Of a stretch of DNA of 64,000 bases, positions 9,862 to 20,965 are shown in pieces (the stretch's first letter is position 1; the number at the start of each line of letters is the position of its first letter). Origin of the DNA: Zingiber officinale (Eukaryota; Streptophyta; Magnoliopsida; Zingiberales; Zingiberaceae). The notes under the pieces are model-generated. The model was not told where the DNA came from and searched no databases. It worked only from the letters and a program-made list of their open reading frames with translations. The stretch is taken from NCBI RefSeq assembly GCF_018446385.1, contig NC_056002.1, positions 35,760,063 to 35,824,062 on the forward strand. Reading direction: 5' to 3'. The position numbers were made by a program, and so were the translations under genes.

Positions 9862-12067
9862 TGTTGGCGCTACTCAAAATTTCGTTCTGTTTCCCCTGTA
9901 CAAAAATTTATACAAGCACAGAACTTTTCCTAGCAATCCATGTGCTTTTCAGAAGTTAAACTTGGATTGCAATCGAAACTTAACATTATTAATCCAAGTT
10001 CAACCCATGTGTTTATCAAAAGTTAAATCATATTACAGAAGTTGATTAAATATCTATTTCAAGGATTAGCTTCCAGGTCATTGGCGAGGCACTCGGCCTT
10101 CTTGGGTATGAGATCATCCACCACTTCCTAGTCAAAGTCTTTCAAAGAAATTGAATATTTAAAATCCTTATAGTAAACCCTAGGTTAAACTACTGAGACC
10201 TCAATTAAAGCACAAGATCGCTAGCCTCTTGTGTTGGTACTTTAGGATCCATACAAAGGAAAAATAAACTAGTACACAGCGGAAACAATTAACTAGTTAT
10301 ACCTTTCTTTGTAGCTTAAAGACTTCTTGATCTTCTGCTGTATTCCTCTCCTCCTCTTGGACATCGTGTGGGTGACGATCTACCAAGACACAAAAACCAT
10401 CTAAGTCCTTCTTTCTTCCAAGACTTTCGGCCACCAAGAGATCAAAGCTAGGAACACCACCTCTTGTTCTTCTTTCTTCCTTGCAAACCGCCAGCCACAA
10501 GATGGTTAAAGCCTCTTGATGTCGCCGACCTTAGGTGAGAAAGCAAAGGGAGAATAAGAATATGAGGGGGTCGACCACAAGGAGAATAGAAGAGGAATAG
10601 AAATAGTGTAGATGATTATTTCCTCTAAGACACCATCTATCCTCTTTTATAATCCTTAGTAATGGCTAAAAAGGAAATATTTTAACAATAATTAAAATCT
10701 CTCTTTTAAATTTTCTATTGTGGATAGCTACAAAAGGAAAGTTTTAAAATTAAAAATTCCCTTTTTAAACATTGTAGATGGTTACAAAAAGGAAAGATTT
10801 TTAAAATTAAAACCTTTCTTTTAAATCATGGTTACAAAAAAGGAAAATTTTAATAAAAATAAAATCTCTCTTTTAAATCATTGTAGATGGCTACAAAAGG
10901 AAAGATTTTTTAAATTTAAAACCCTCTTTTAAAACCATGTGGATGACTTCAAAAAAGAAAAGTTTTTAAAATTTAATATCTCTTTTAAAATATTGTAGAT
11001 GGCTACAAAAAGAAAAATTTTAAAAATTAAAAACTCACTTTTAAACTCATCTTGGTCGGCCCCTTACTTAGGCACCAAGCAAGGGGTGGTCGGCCCCTTG
11101 CTTGGGCACCAAGCAAGGATGTGGCCGGCCATAAGGATGGTTTGGGTGGATGCAAGGCTTTATACATAGAGACTACAACAGGGACCTAGATGAGGAATTG
11201 GTTTTGGCCTCCTGATGAGCTTGAGCTTCCTGTGTTCGACCCGAACACCCAACTCAAGTTCATCAATAATAACTCATACCACTAAAGAGTTATTATTGAA
11301 CTACCGCACCAATCTCATATTACATTATGGGCTCCTTCTTATCATGAGTGTGTTAATCTCCCTGTGTTAAAGATATCTAATGTTCATTAATTAAATGAGT
11401 TACTGACAACTCACTTAATTAACATCTAGCTCCAAGAGTAGTACCATTCAACTTCATTGTCATGTCAAAATTAAGTCCACCTGCAGAGTTTACATGACAA
11501 TCCTTATGAGCTCTTAAGAGGGCATCATCATCCTAATAAATAGGATACAGTTTCCTTCTATAATCAACAACACATCATATAAATAATATTATTTCTCAAC
11601 TTATCGGGCCTATTGATTTAATGAATAAATCTCACCCTTTGATAAATTAAAGAAATAAATACTAGGTGCATGTGCTTGTTATTATGTCAGGATTAAGAGT
11701 ACACACATCCATAATAATAGAGGTTATGTTCTTTTATGTAGTCAGTATAAAGGAACAACCTCAAATGGTCCTGCTCTATACACACATAGTGTACTAGTGT
11801 AATTTTATAGTCAAAATAAATTAGTACCAAATTACACTACAACTATTCCAATGGTTTGTCCCAATCCATCTTGGTTGTGAGCTTCTATTTATAATTTATA
11901 AGGAACTGATAACATGATCTTCTGTGTGATACCACACACCATGTTATCTACAATATAAATTAAATGGACAACTGCATTTAACTAAATGCAGACATTTGAC
12001 CAATGTGATTCTCATTTAAAAATAAATATTTATACAAAAAGCTAGGCTTTTAGTATGCATTCTAACA
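9862..12067 (-). mobile_element. Solo LTR, copia-like, with AATAT target duplication
   Basis: The LTR runs from TGTTGGCGCTAC (9862) to ATGCATTCTAACA (12067), 2206 bp, and on the minus strand starts TGTTAGAATGC. AATAT occurs immediately before (9857-9861) and after (12068-12072), a clean 5-bp target duplication, and the host sequence continues on both sides. No internal region exists, so it is a solo LTR left by recombination. It is homologous over most of its length to 59,104-61,348: shared landmarks are CTAGTTATACCTTT, a TGGACATCGTGTGGG-like run, the CTTGCTTGG..ACCAAGCAAG inverted motif and the CTCATTTAATTAA region. Around 10,650-11,040 it holds repeated AAAAGGAAAGTTTTAAA / TGTAGATGGCTAC motifs. 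Confidence 0.88.
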
Positions 12068-12084
12068 AATATTATCAAAATATT

Positions 12085-14083
12085 GTCAATAAAATTATAT
12101 TTCGATTACAATACATATCAATTACATTGTCAGTTTAATATTGAACACAGATTTTAAAGTGTTATGAACCCCCACAAACGCTCACATTGTTCTTATAATG
12201 TACAATGTTAGTTTCATATGGGTCAATCTGCGTTCACAGTGTTCTCCATGAGTGATCATCCTTGATCAATGTACGCAGTGTTTTGAACTCCAAACAGTAT
12301 TTATTATTTTTTATCTTCCTCACGTAATTTGGTCGTGGATGGAAAAAGTTCGGGGAGATGATCATTCTTTGGCTACTCCATGAGCATTCCTCAGAGCATT
12401 CCTGAAGGCTTTCATCGCACACAGAGGATTTTACCTAAATTTAGACCACTCCATGAGCAGCCTAACCTAATCAACGTATGTTGATCGGGGCTAGCCACTA
12501 GGGTTTGCATTAAAGATATTCCTTTACGAATATGGAAGCTTACACTAGACCATCGAAGGTAACATGATTGTTTTGTCATTCCCACTTTGGGAGCAAAAAA
12601 ACACTACAAGATTGATAGTGGATGCCATGAAAGAAATGACAAAGGTGGTATTGGGAAAATGACGCCAATTCATTAATAAGCTAACCTTTAGATGTCATGA
12701 AAGGAACCTCCTATTTATATAGGAAAACAGAGGCACTATACTATTCAATTTGGAAATAGTGGTATTCACGAGCCCACACTTACCTTTCTAACAAAGGAGG
12801 ATTTTACCAGTATTCACGGGTCATGATTTATGACAAGTATGGCTAGTCATATGGTTTATGACACTATAAGTGGTCATTCTATGGATTTCACAATTCAATG
12901 GACCAGATATGACAACTATGAGTGGTCATGCTATGGATGTTATGGATCAATTGACCAAATGTGGTTTATAACAACTAATCGATAGTAGCTACTACACATT
13001 GTAGCAGTCAATCTTAAGAAGCGGCTACACGTTGTAGCAGCTTTTGCTGACTAGTAGCATCTTCTGCCTACTAGCTGCTACAACGTATAACTATAGCTGC
13101 TACAATGTGTAGCAACTTCTAACTATTTAGCCAGTAACTGATACAAGTGTAACAACTTCTAGCTATTTAGACATTGTAGCAGCCACTCTTGAGAAGCAGT
13201 TACACGTTGTAACAACTTCTGCCTACTAGCTGCTACAATGTGCAGCAGTAGTTGCTACAACGTGTAGTAGCTTTAGCTATTTAGACAGTAACAAATACAA
13301 GTCTAGTAGCTTCTAGCTATTTATACATTGTAGTGGCCACTCTTGAGAAGTTGTTACACATTGTAGCAGCTTCTACCGACTAGTAGCAGCTTTTGCCTAT
13401 TAGCTGCTATAACGTGCAGCAGTAGTAGCAGCTCTGGCTATTTAGACAGTAACTGATATAAGGTGTAGTAGTTTCTAGATATTTAGACATTATGGCAGCT
13501 ACTCTTGAGAAGCTACTACACGTTCTAGCAGCTTCTGCCGACTAGTAGCAGCTTCTGTCTACTAGCTGCTACAACGTGTAGCATCTTCTGCCTATTTAGA
13601 GTTAGACAATAACTGATACAATGTGTAACAGTTTCTAGCTATTTAGACATTGTGGCAGCTACTCTTGAGAAGCTTCTACAAGTTGAAGTAACTTCTGCCG
13701 ACTAGTAGCAGCTTCTGGCTACTAGCTGCTACAATGTACAACAGTAAATGCTACAACGTGTAGCACCTTCTAGCTATTTAGACAGTAACTAATACAATGT
13801 GTAGAAGCTACTTGATTTAATCTAGATAAAATTGAGATTGATATGATCTATTATTGATTTAAAATCTAGAGTAACATCTTATGTACACGAAGAAAGAGTT
13901 GGAGACTTTAGTTGGGCTGATATACGTGAAGGGAATAATACTAATATTCTAAATAAAGATAATAACATAGGACAAACAAGAAGATCTAAAGTCATAAAGT
14001 TATTACAAACTCTAATGCTATAATCAATTGATTATTAGCATTCTCTAATGCTACATTAACTTAGAACAGTTGTCGTCGCACTT
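12085..14083. repeat. Segmental duplication unit A (about 2.0 kb)
   Basis: This unit starts GTCAATAAAATTATATTTC and is followed directly by a second copy (14,084). Shared landmarks in order: AGTTTAATATTGAACA, GTTCTCCATGAGT, TCATTCC..TTTGGGAGCAA, TAGTGGATGC, a GTAGCAGC motif cluster, GAAGAAAGAGTTGG, and CTAATGCTATAATCA. Unit A is longer because its motif cluster (12,965-13,800) is expanded. At 13,865-13,990 the plus strand is open with coding-like SYVHEERVGDFSWADIREG, decayed in unit B. I do not recognise a protein family. Confidence 0.82.
12965..13810. repeat. Dispersed palindromic motif cluster 1
   Basis: Around twenty half or full copies of the GTAGCAGCTTCTGCC / TAGCTGCTACAACGTG type lie here, with loose units of about 95-190 bp built from ACTCTTGAGAAGC, GTAGCAGCTTCTG, CTACTAGCTGCTACAA and TATTTAGACAGTAACT. 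It is a degenerate version of the ordered array at 20,966. Confidence 0.8.
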
Positions 14084-15482
14084 GTCAATAAAATTACATT
14101 TTGATTACAATATATTTCGATTATAACGTCAGTTTAATATTGAACATAGTGTTCACAATGTTCTGAACCCCCATGAGAAATCACATTGTTATCATATTTT
14201 ACAACGTCAGTTTCATATTGGTCGATCAACATCTACAGTGTTCTCCATGAGTAATCATATCCTTGATCAACGTACACAGTGTTCTGAATCCCAAACAACA
14301 TCTATTATTTTTCATGTCCCTCACGTACTTAGGTCTAGGATGGTCCAAGTTCATAGAAGGGATCATCCTCTGGCAACTCCATTAGCATTCCTTAGGGCAT
14401 TCGTGAGGCTCTTTGTTCCTATCAAATGATGTTTGGGCAAACTTAGACCACTCTATGAGCGGCCTAACCTCATCAACGTATGTTGATTGGGGCTAGACGC
14501 TGGTGTTCGCATTAAAGATATTCCTTTACGAATATGGAAGCTAACACTAGACCATGAAAGGCAACATGACCGTTTTGTCATTCTCGCTTTGGGAGCAAGA
14601 AATACTTCAAGATTGATAGTGGATGCTATAAAAGAAATGACGAAGGTGGTGTCGGAAAAATGACACCAATCCATTAATAAGCAACTCATTTACCTTTAGA
14701 TGTCATGAAAAGAGCCTCCCTCTATTATATAGGAAAATAGATGTGCTATACTGTTCAATCTGAGAATTGGTGTAATCACGAGCTCACAGTTGCCCTTCTG
14801 ACAAAGCAGGATTTTATCAATATTCATAGGTCATGATTTATGATAGGTATGACTACTCATATGGTTTATGATAGTTATAAGTGATCATTTTATGAACGTC
14901 ACATATCAATGGACCATATTTGATAGGTTGTCATTAATTAATTGATGAGTCTTCATAAAATCATTAATTTCAAATTATATAAGTGACCTTTGAATTATTA
15001 ATAGAGATTAGAGCTTGTTAGTTATATCGACAGTAGCTGCTATAATGTGTAACAACTAATCCGTAGTAACTACTACACATTAAAGTAGCTACTCTTGAGA
15101 AGCTACTACATGTTATAGTAGTTTCTGTTGACTCACTGCTACAGCATGTAGTAGCTTCTAGCTATTTAGATAGTAACTGATACAACGTGTATAAGCTACT
15201 TAAAGTGATCTAGATAAAACAAACTGAGATAGATATGATCTATTATTGTTTGAAAATGCAGAATAACAACTTGTTAAGCGTAAACGAAGAAAGAGTTGGT
15301 CTTTAGTTGGGTTGATATACATGAAGGGAATAATATTAATATTCTAAACAAAGATAATGACATAGGAAAAACAAGAAGATCTTGAGCTAAAAAGTTAATA
15401 CAAACACTAATGCTATAATCATTTGATTTATAACATTCTCTAATACTACATTAATTTAGAACAGTTGTTGTCGCAATTGCAC
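14084..15482. repeat. Segmental duplication unit B (about 1.4 kb)
   Basis: This is the second tandem copy of unit A, with the same landmarks in the same order but a much shorter motif cluster (15,025-15,190). The minus-strand ORF at 14,453-14,689 is not conserved in unit A and is probably chance. A third, partial copy of the middle of the unit lies at about 20,450-20,960 (ATGTCATGAAAGGAATGACGA, then the GGTCATGATTTATGAC-type segment). Confidence 0.82.
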
Positions 15483-15485
15483 AAG

Positions 15486-15840
15486 TTCAGTTTGATTTTT
15501 TTTCTCTTATGGAAGGGCAGCATCCATAGGGAGATGTTAGGCTGAACTTCACAAAAAATGATATTTCACTCAATCATTTGATTTATAGCATTCTCTAATA
15601 TTATATTAACTTGGGACAATTATCATCGCACTTGCACATGTTCAGTTTGATTCTTTTTCTATCGTAGAAGGGCAACATCAATAGGGAGACCTTAGGATGA
15701 ACTTCATAAGAAAAGATGTTTCACTCAATTATTTGATTTATAGCATCCTCTAATGCTACATTAACTTAGGACAATTGTTGCAGCAGCTGGACAAGTTTAG
15801 TTTGATTCTTTTTCTCTCATAAAAGGGCAGCATCCAATTC
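15486..15840. repeat. 155-bp tandem repeat, about 2.3 copies
   Basis: The phrase TTCAGTTTGATT (TTTAGTTTGATT in the third) occurs at 15,486, 15,641 and 15,796, exactly 155 bp apart. Each unit continues through AAGGGCAGCATC, the ATAGGGAGA motif and CTCAAT.ATTTGATTTATAGC to a ..AATTGTTG/ATCATCGCAC-type end. Its end segment also closes duplication units A and B. Confidence 0.92.
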
Positions 15841-15997
15841 TTTCCTTGCTTGGTTCTGTTATTTTATGAGAATCTTAATATAGCCACAAACAATATGATG
15901 ATCCATGGCTAAACTAAGATACCTATTTGGATTAATTTATAAAATTCATAAATTCAAGGAAATAAATAAATATATATATATATATAATATAAGAATT

Positions 15998-16111
15998 ATG
16001 GATAATACAAACCAAGAAGCATACGAGTTTACTGATAGAGATGGTCTTTCAAAGGCGGAAAACATAAAGCTTGAATCCTCATCGTTAGGGGGTTCTTTAA
16101 CACCACCTTAA
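15998..16111 (+). CDS. Possible short exon or small ORF, unknown
   Basis: From the ATG at 15,998 the plus strand reads MDNTNQEAYEFTDRDGLSKA and stays open to the TAA at 16,109-16,111, ending SSSLGGSLTPP, 37 aa. Its composition differs from the surrounding AT-rich repeats, and it looks like coding remains. An upstream in-frame ATG (15,905) would add a low-complexity KYIYIYNI stretch made by a TA repeat and is less likely. I do not recognise the protein. It may be part of a decayed transposon gene together with 16,860-17,114. Confidence 0.25.
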   Translation: MDNTNQEAYEFTDRDGLSKAENIKLESSSLGGSLTPP

Positions 16112-16859
16112 GTGAGTTTCATCTTCCTGCTAAAGCAAGACATGATCCTTGAAGAGCTATACTAAAATCACTGTATAAGAGGAAGAAGGGCTAGGCAGCG
16201 TGAAAGAGTAAGTTAGGTTGATAGATGATTTATAGGAAAATTGGTTCTAACAACATTAACTCTAGATAAAGACCACTCAAACGAAAGCGTCTTTTTGATA
16301 CCATAAAATATAAATAGGGTCATCAAAAGACTCGCTACATCATCATCAAAACCTATGAAAAGATCAGACAAAGAGTCAAGACAAGGACAATCAACTGTCG
16401 ATTCTTGAATGAATCCTTTTGTGCACCTATTGTACAGAAGCTGCTACAACATGTTGCAACTTAAAATTATTCAAATAAAAATATTAATAAAAATGTATGC
16501 AACAATATGTTTTTATAATGGGGTGAATAAAATTTTATTCACCTAAATTTTAAAATTCTACTCGTTATAGTTGTAACTGCACAGTTACTGCTACAACGTG
16601 TAACAACTATAACATGATTATCTTTGTTGTAGCAGTTACGGACCAACAACTGCTACAACATCCACTTGATTATAATTATTATATTTTACTAAATTCTCTC
16701 GTTCCATTTAATGTACTATCTGAAATAATGTTTCAACTCCCTGAAATAAATTTCACATCTATTGCACTTTACCTCTAAAATTGATGAAATTACATCATTA
16801 TAAAGACGACATTCTAAATCCTTTATCCTTCATTATCCTAAACCATTCAATTTCAGATA

Positions 16860-17114
16860 ATGTCTTCTCCTTTGGGAGGCAAGAAAATAATATCTTTTCC
16901 TGGGCACATGATATTGATCAATGAATCGACATCTTCCTCTTCTTTGGGGTCTTGGGAAGACTCTTCGGCATCCCTCCCTTCTAAACCATCGGTATCTTTG
17001 CAACAAAAGTGGGATCACTCGGTGATCCAATTGAAGCAAGTCCTTCAAACACTAGTGGAGACCAAGATAGCTATTAGAGTGGTCGTCGATCTACTGAAAA
17101 GCATGAAATGTTAG
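16860..17114 (+). CDS. Small hypothetical ORF, 84 aa
   Basis: The ORF starts MSSPLGGKKIISFPGH and has a Ser-rich middle (STSSSSLGSWEDSSASLPSK) followed by a helical C-terminal part with WDHSVIQLKQVLQTLVE, ending LLKSMKC. It is less AT-rich than its surroundings and not built from the local repeat motifs, which suggests real or recently real coding sequence. No domain is recognised. A polypurine/pyrimidine or TATA signal that would support expression was not found. It may be a captured exon or part of the ancient transposon that seeded this region. Confidence 0.35.
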   Translation: MSSPLGGKKIISFPGHMILINESTSSSSLGSWEDSSASLPSKPSVSLQQKWDHSVIQLKQVLQTLVETKIAIRVVVDLLKSMKC

Positions 17115-17591
17115 GGGCTCACCTTACAAGTCATTAGGCTAAGGAAGGGTCATTTTATAGCACTTCATTTTGTTGTAATGAGGTTTCTTTTTTTGTTTTG
17201 TTGGTGTCTAATAAGGACTATCTTTCATATTTTATCTGTTTAATAGAATCAATAATTTTTACTTTTAATTTTGAACTGTGGGCTGATCTATCTCGGTCTT
17301 GTATAATATGTTTAGCATCTACGGTTACATATCTGCTACAACACAAGTTTATTGTTGTAGCAGCTATAACACAACTAGTTTGGATTAGCTGCTACTGTAG
17401 CAGCGAATTATAACTTAAATCATAATACATTAAAATGTATCAAGCATGTGAACTATATTACTAGATAGAAACAATGATAACAAAACAAATATAAATGTTT
17501 AAGCTTCTTAAGTAATTTGTTCAAAAGTTATTACATCTTGGAAGATTTTAAGCCAGAAGACCTATAAACACTACAACTTAAAATACTCTAT

Positions 17592-17768
17592 CTAATCTTC
17601 ATCACTAATTTGTATAAAATCTAACTGATGATCTATCTCTTCCAATGCATCTTTCAGTTTTCTAAATTTGTCAATTTTTGATAGTTTTCTCTCTGATTTT
17701 AAACTTGATACTATATTTGACGATGCACATAAACTTTCTTTTCCTCCCGATGTAATGGAGGTATTCTC
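17592..17768 (-). CDS. Possible terminal exon, unknown protein
   Basis: On the minus strand an open stretch ends at TAG (17,594-17,592) with KDALEEIDHQLDFIQISDED, preceded by a Ser/Lys-rich part (SSLKSERKLSKIDKFRKL). Upstream, an AG acceptor-like site near 17,768 follows a T/A-rich tract, so this reads like a last exon with an acidic tail. Just upstream on the minus strand lies the duplicated segment 17,788-18,480. The protein family is not recognised. Confidence 0.3.
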   Translation of the reverse strand, partial: ENTSITSGGKESLCASSNIVSSLKSERKLSKIDKFRKLKDALEEIDHQLDFIQISDED

Positions 17769-17787
17769 TCAATTTTTATTGTTGTAG

Positions 17788-18480
17788 ACTTCAAAAGCAC
17801 TTATTGCATCCTATTTACTCTCGAAGGACTGGTGTATAGTGCACTTAAAACAATTAACTTGTATAGATGCTTTTATCCAGGTGTCATAAACACCCAGCTG
17901 ATGTCCAATAAAGATAACATATATTTTTCCCTATATTAATTAAAGAGATCATTTAGAATCACGTATAAACAATATATATTAAGAATAAAGGGAATTATAA
18001 CTTTAAATGAAATGACTTACCAAGTAGCTACTACACATTATAGAAGTTATTTTTCTAGGTAACTGCTACAATGTGTAGCAGCTAACTTTTCAAGTAGCTA
18101 CTACACGTTGTAACAACTAACTATGAAAGTAGCTGCTACAACGTGTAGCACTTAGTTCTTGTACGTTGTAGTATAAATCTTAATAATATATTAGGATTAG
18201 TAATAATTAAGGCTTAAAATAATTTTAAATAATTATTTACCGAGTTGATATACATAACAAAAATATTTTTAGGGATATTATCTACTAGAAAATGTAGTTG
18301 CTACAAAAACATTATATAACCAAAAAAAATAATTTTATAAACAAACCATATTCACAAAGAAAGAAAAGATTATTTGCCAAATTATTTTTAATAGGGTTTA
18401 TGATACAACGGCACAATGTACAAGTCGTAGCTGCTATAACGTGTAGTAGATAGTTGAACAATTAGCTGCTATCGGTTGAT
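17788..18480. repeat. Duplicated segment, copy 1 (about 700 bp)
   Basis: From GACTTCAAAAGCACTTATTGCATCC to the GCTGCTATCGGTTGA end, this is repeated at 19,408-20,105, about 1.62 kb away, in the same orientation. Both carry three or four TAGCTGCTACAACG-type motifs in the middle (near 18,020-18,150). The flanking minus-strand segments (TTTGCAACAAACTTACCAA..., ...GATGGTAAG) are also doubled, near 18,905-18,965 and 19,275-19,345, and look like repeated exon ends. Confidence 0.88.
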
Positions 18481-18599
18481 AAGTAACAATGATTTATAAC
18501 AAGTATGAGTGGGCATTCTATGAAAATGACGCATCAATGAGCTGAAGTATGTAGGTCTCCATTAAAATATTAATTGATGAGTCATCATATATTAATCGG

Positions 18600-19260
18600 T
18601 GTCAACTAACTGCTACAACATATAGTAGCTAATGTAAGGTAGCTGCTATAACATGGAGCGGCTATTGTAGAGTAACTGTTACATTGTGTAGCAGCAAGTG
18701 TCGGATAATTGCTACAAATAGTTGCAGCTACCCCATTGATAGCTGATACAAGTTGTAGCAATTACAATTTAAATCATAAAATATTAAAATGTATCAAGCA
18801 TGCAAACTATAATACTGGATATAAAAAAATTAAAACTCATACAAATATAAATGTCTATTAACTAATTAGTAGCATCTAAGTAGGTAACTTGAAAAGACTT
18901 ACCATCAGAATTGTATTTATGGAAAATGATGTTTGGCAAGTTTTTTGCAAATTATAGACCCAAAAAATTGTTACAAAAAGGTTATTTGGAGTGTCAAAGT
19001 AGCTGGGACACTGTTGTAGTAGCTATCTGTCGAAGTAACTGTTATAACATTGTAGCAGCTAACTGTCCAAGTGGTTGTTACAACATTATAATAGCAAACA
19101 TTTTAAGTAGCTGTCAGTCTGCCACAACGTTGTAGCAGCTAACATTCCAAGTAACTGATACAACGTTATAGCAGTTATCTGTCGAACTAGTTGCTACCAC
19201 GTGTAGAAGCTAGTTGCCGAAATAGCTGCTACATGTTGTAGAAGAAAGAGCAGGAATTAA
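18600..19260. repeat. Dispersed palindromic motif cluster 2
   Basis: Copies of the CTGCTACAAC / GTTGTAGCAG motif occur at 18,605-18,780 and, in more regular 36-bp spacing, at 19,005-19,240. It is intermediate in order between cluster 1 and the array at 20,966. Confidence 0.8.
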
Positions 19261-19407
19261 GACCTAAATTTAAATACCTTACCATCGAATGAAATGTGGA
19301 AAATTGAAGCTCCCCAACTTGGTAAGTTTGTTGCAAATTATACAACTAAAATAAATATAAGGCATTATTTAAAATAGAAAGATTAATAACGTTGTAAGAT
19401 ACTACGT

Positions 19408-20105
19408 TGTAGGCTTCAAAAACTCTTACTGCATCCTGTTTACTCTCGAAGGACTCGTTTATAGCACCCTTAAAATGATTAACTTGTATAAATGCTTCTA
19501 TCTAGGTGGCATAAACACCCAATTAACGTCCAATAAATACAACATATGTTTTCTCCTATATTAATTAAAGAGATCATTTAGAATCACATATAAATAATAT
19601 ATATTATGAATAGAGAAAATTACAACTTAAATGAAATGACTTATTACCAAGTAGTTGTTATACATTGTAGAAGTTAACTTTCTAAGTGGCTGCTACAATG
19701 TGTAGCACTTAACTTTTCGAGTAGCAGCTACATGTTGTATCAGCTAACTGTCGAAGTAGCTGCTATAACATGTAGTAGTTAGGCCTTGTTCGTTGCAATA
19801 TAAATCTTAATAATATATTAGGATTAGAGATAATTAAAGATTAAAATGATTTTAAATAATTTGTTACCAATTTGATATACATCACGAAAATATTTTTAAC
19901 AACGATACTTTATACTAGAAAATGTAGCTACTACAAAAACATTATATAACAAAAAAAAATTAATTTATAAAAAATATTCACAATCAAAGAATAGATTATT
20001 TGCCAAATAATTTTGAATAGAGTTTATGCTTCAAAGACACAACATACAAGTCGTAGCAGCTACAACGTATAGTAGATAGTTGGACAATTATCTGCTACCG
20101 ATTGA
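19408..20105. repeat. Duplicated segment, copy 2 (about 700 bp)
   Basis: This is the second copy of 17,788-18,480. It keeps the CTCTCGAAGGACT, AACACCCA, CCTATATTAATTAAAGAGATCATTTAGAATCAC-like and TTATTTGCCAAAT landmarks in order. It has several substitutions and small indels relative to copy 1. Confidence 0.88.
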
Positions 20106-20965
20106 AAACTAACATTTTAATGTATCATCAAGATTATCACTATGATCTGATGTATTTTTTGGGCAGAATTTAATAGTGAGCCGGAGAACTTCTTGTCTTA
20201 TTGTATTGCAGGTGTAGATATGTGAACATTAGCATTTAAGTGTGCCTTACATACGCCACCATGATATTCCAAGAATATCCTAATCGACTAGCTAATCCCC
20301 CTTCTTGTCTTTTACATTTACCTCGTGTGGTGGTGGGATAAGTTTGGGTGATCTCATCAACAGAGGAGGCTTCTTGAAATTCAAAGAAGCACACCATCTG
20401 GAAAATGGAAGAATAGAATATGAAAGACACAAGCAGATTTCGAACAAAGATATTCCTTTTTGGACCTCAAACTAGCTACGTACAGCCATATGAAAGCTTA
20501 TAATACATCGAGAAAGACAACATAACCGCCTTGTCATTTGCATTTTGTGAGGAAGACACAATATCATATTTCAGACACAGACAATGGATGTCATGAAAGG
20601 AATGACGAAGGTGGTGTAGGGAAGATGACATCATAGTTATGCTACTCGTAAAAGTGTCATGAAAGGAAGCATGACGGAGAAGATGAGAAGGCTCGTAAAA
20701 GAGTGATGTTGTGGAAGCGATAATGAGAAGCGTCTCTATGTGACACCATCATTTTATAGGAAAAATAGGTCATTGTAAAAGCTAGGAATAAGAGCATCAC
20801 ACGCCCACAGTTGTCATTCTACCAAAATCGGATTCTGCCTGTGTTCACGGACCATGGTTTATAACAGGTATGAGTGGTCATTCTATCGATGTGATAGATC
20901 AATGATCCGGAGTAGGTATGTCTTCATTATTATTAATTGATGAGTCGTCATATATTAATTGGTAT
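20106..20965. other. Partial third copy of the A/B unit; no gene recognised
   Basis: From about 20,450 the sequence follows units A and B (AAAGATATTCCTTT, CATATGAAAGCTTA, TGTCATGAAAGGAATGACG, then GGTTTATAACAGGTATGAGTGGTCATTCTAT-like text). At 20,236-20,430 a minus-strand open stretch (QEASSVDEITQTYPTTTRGK) looks coding-like but has no recognised family. The plus-strand TCTTATTGTATTGCAG at about 20,195-20,211 resembles a splice acceptor. Confidence 0.55.
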
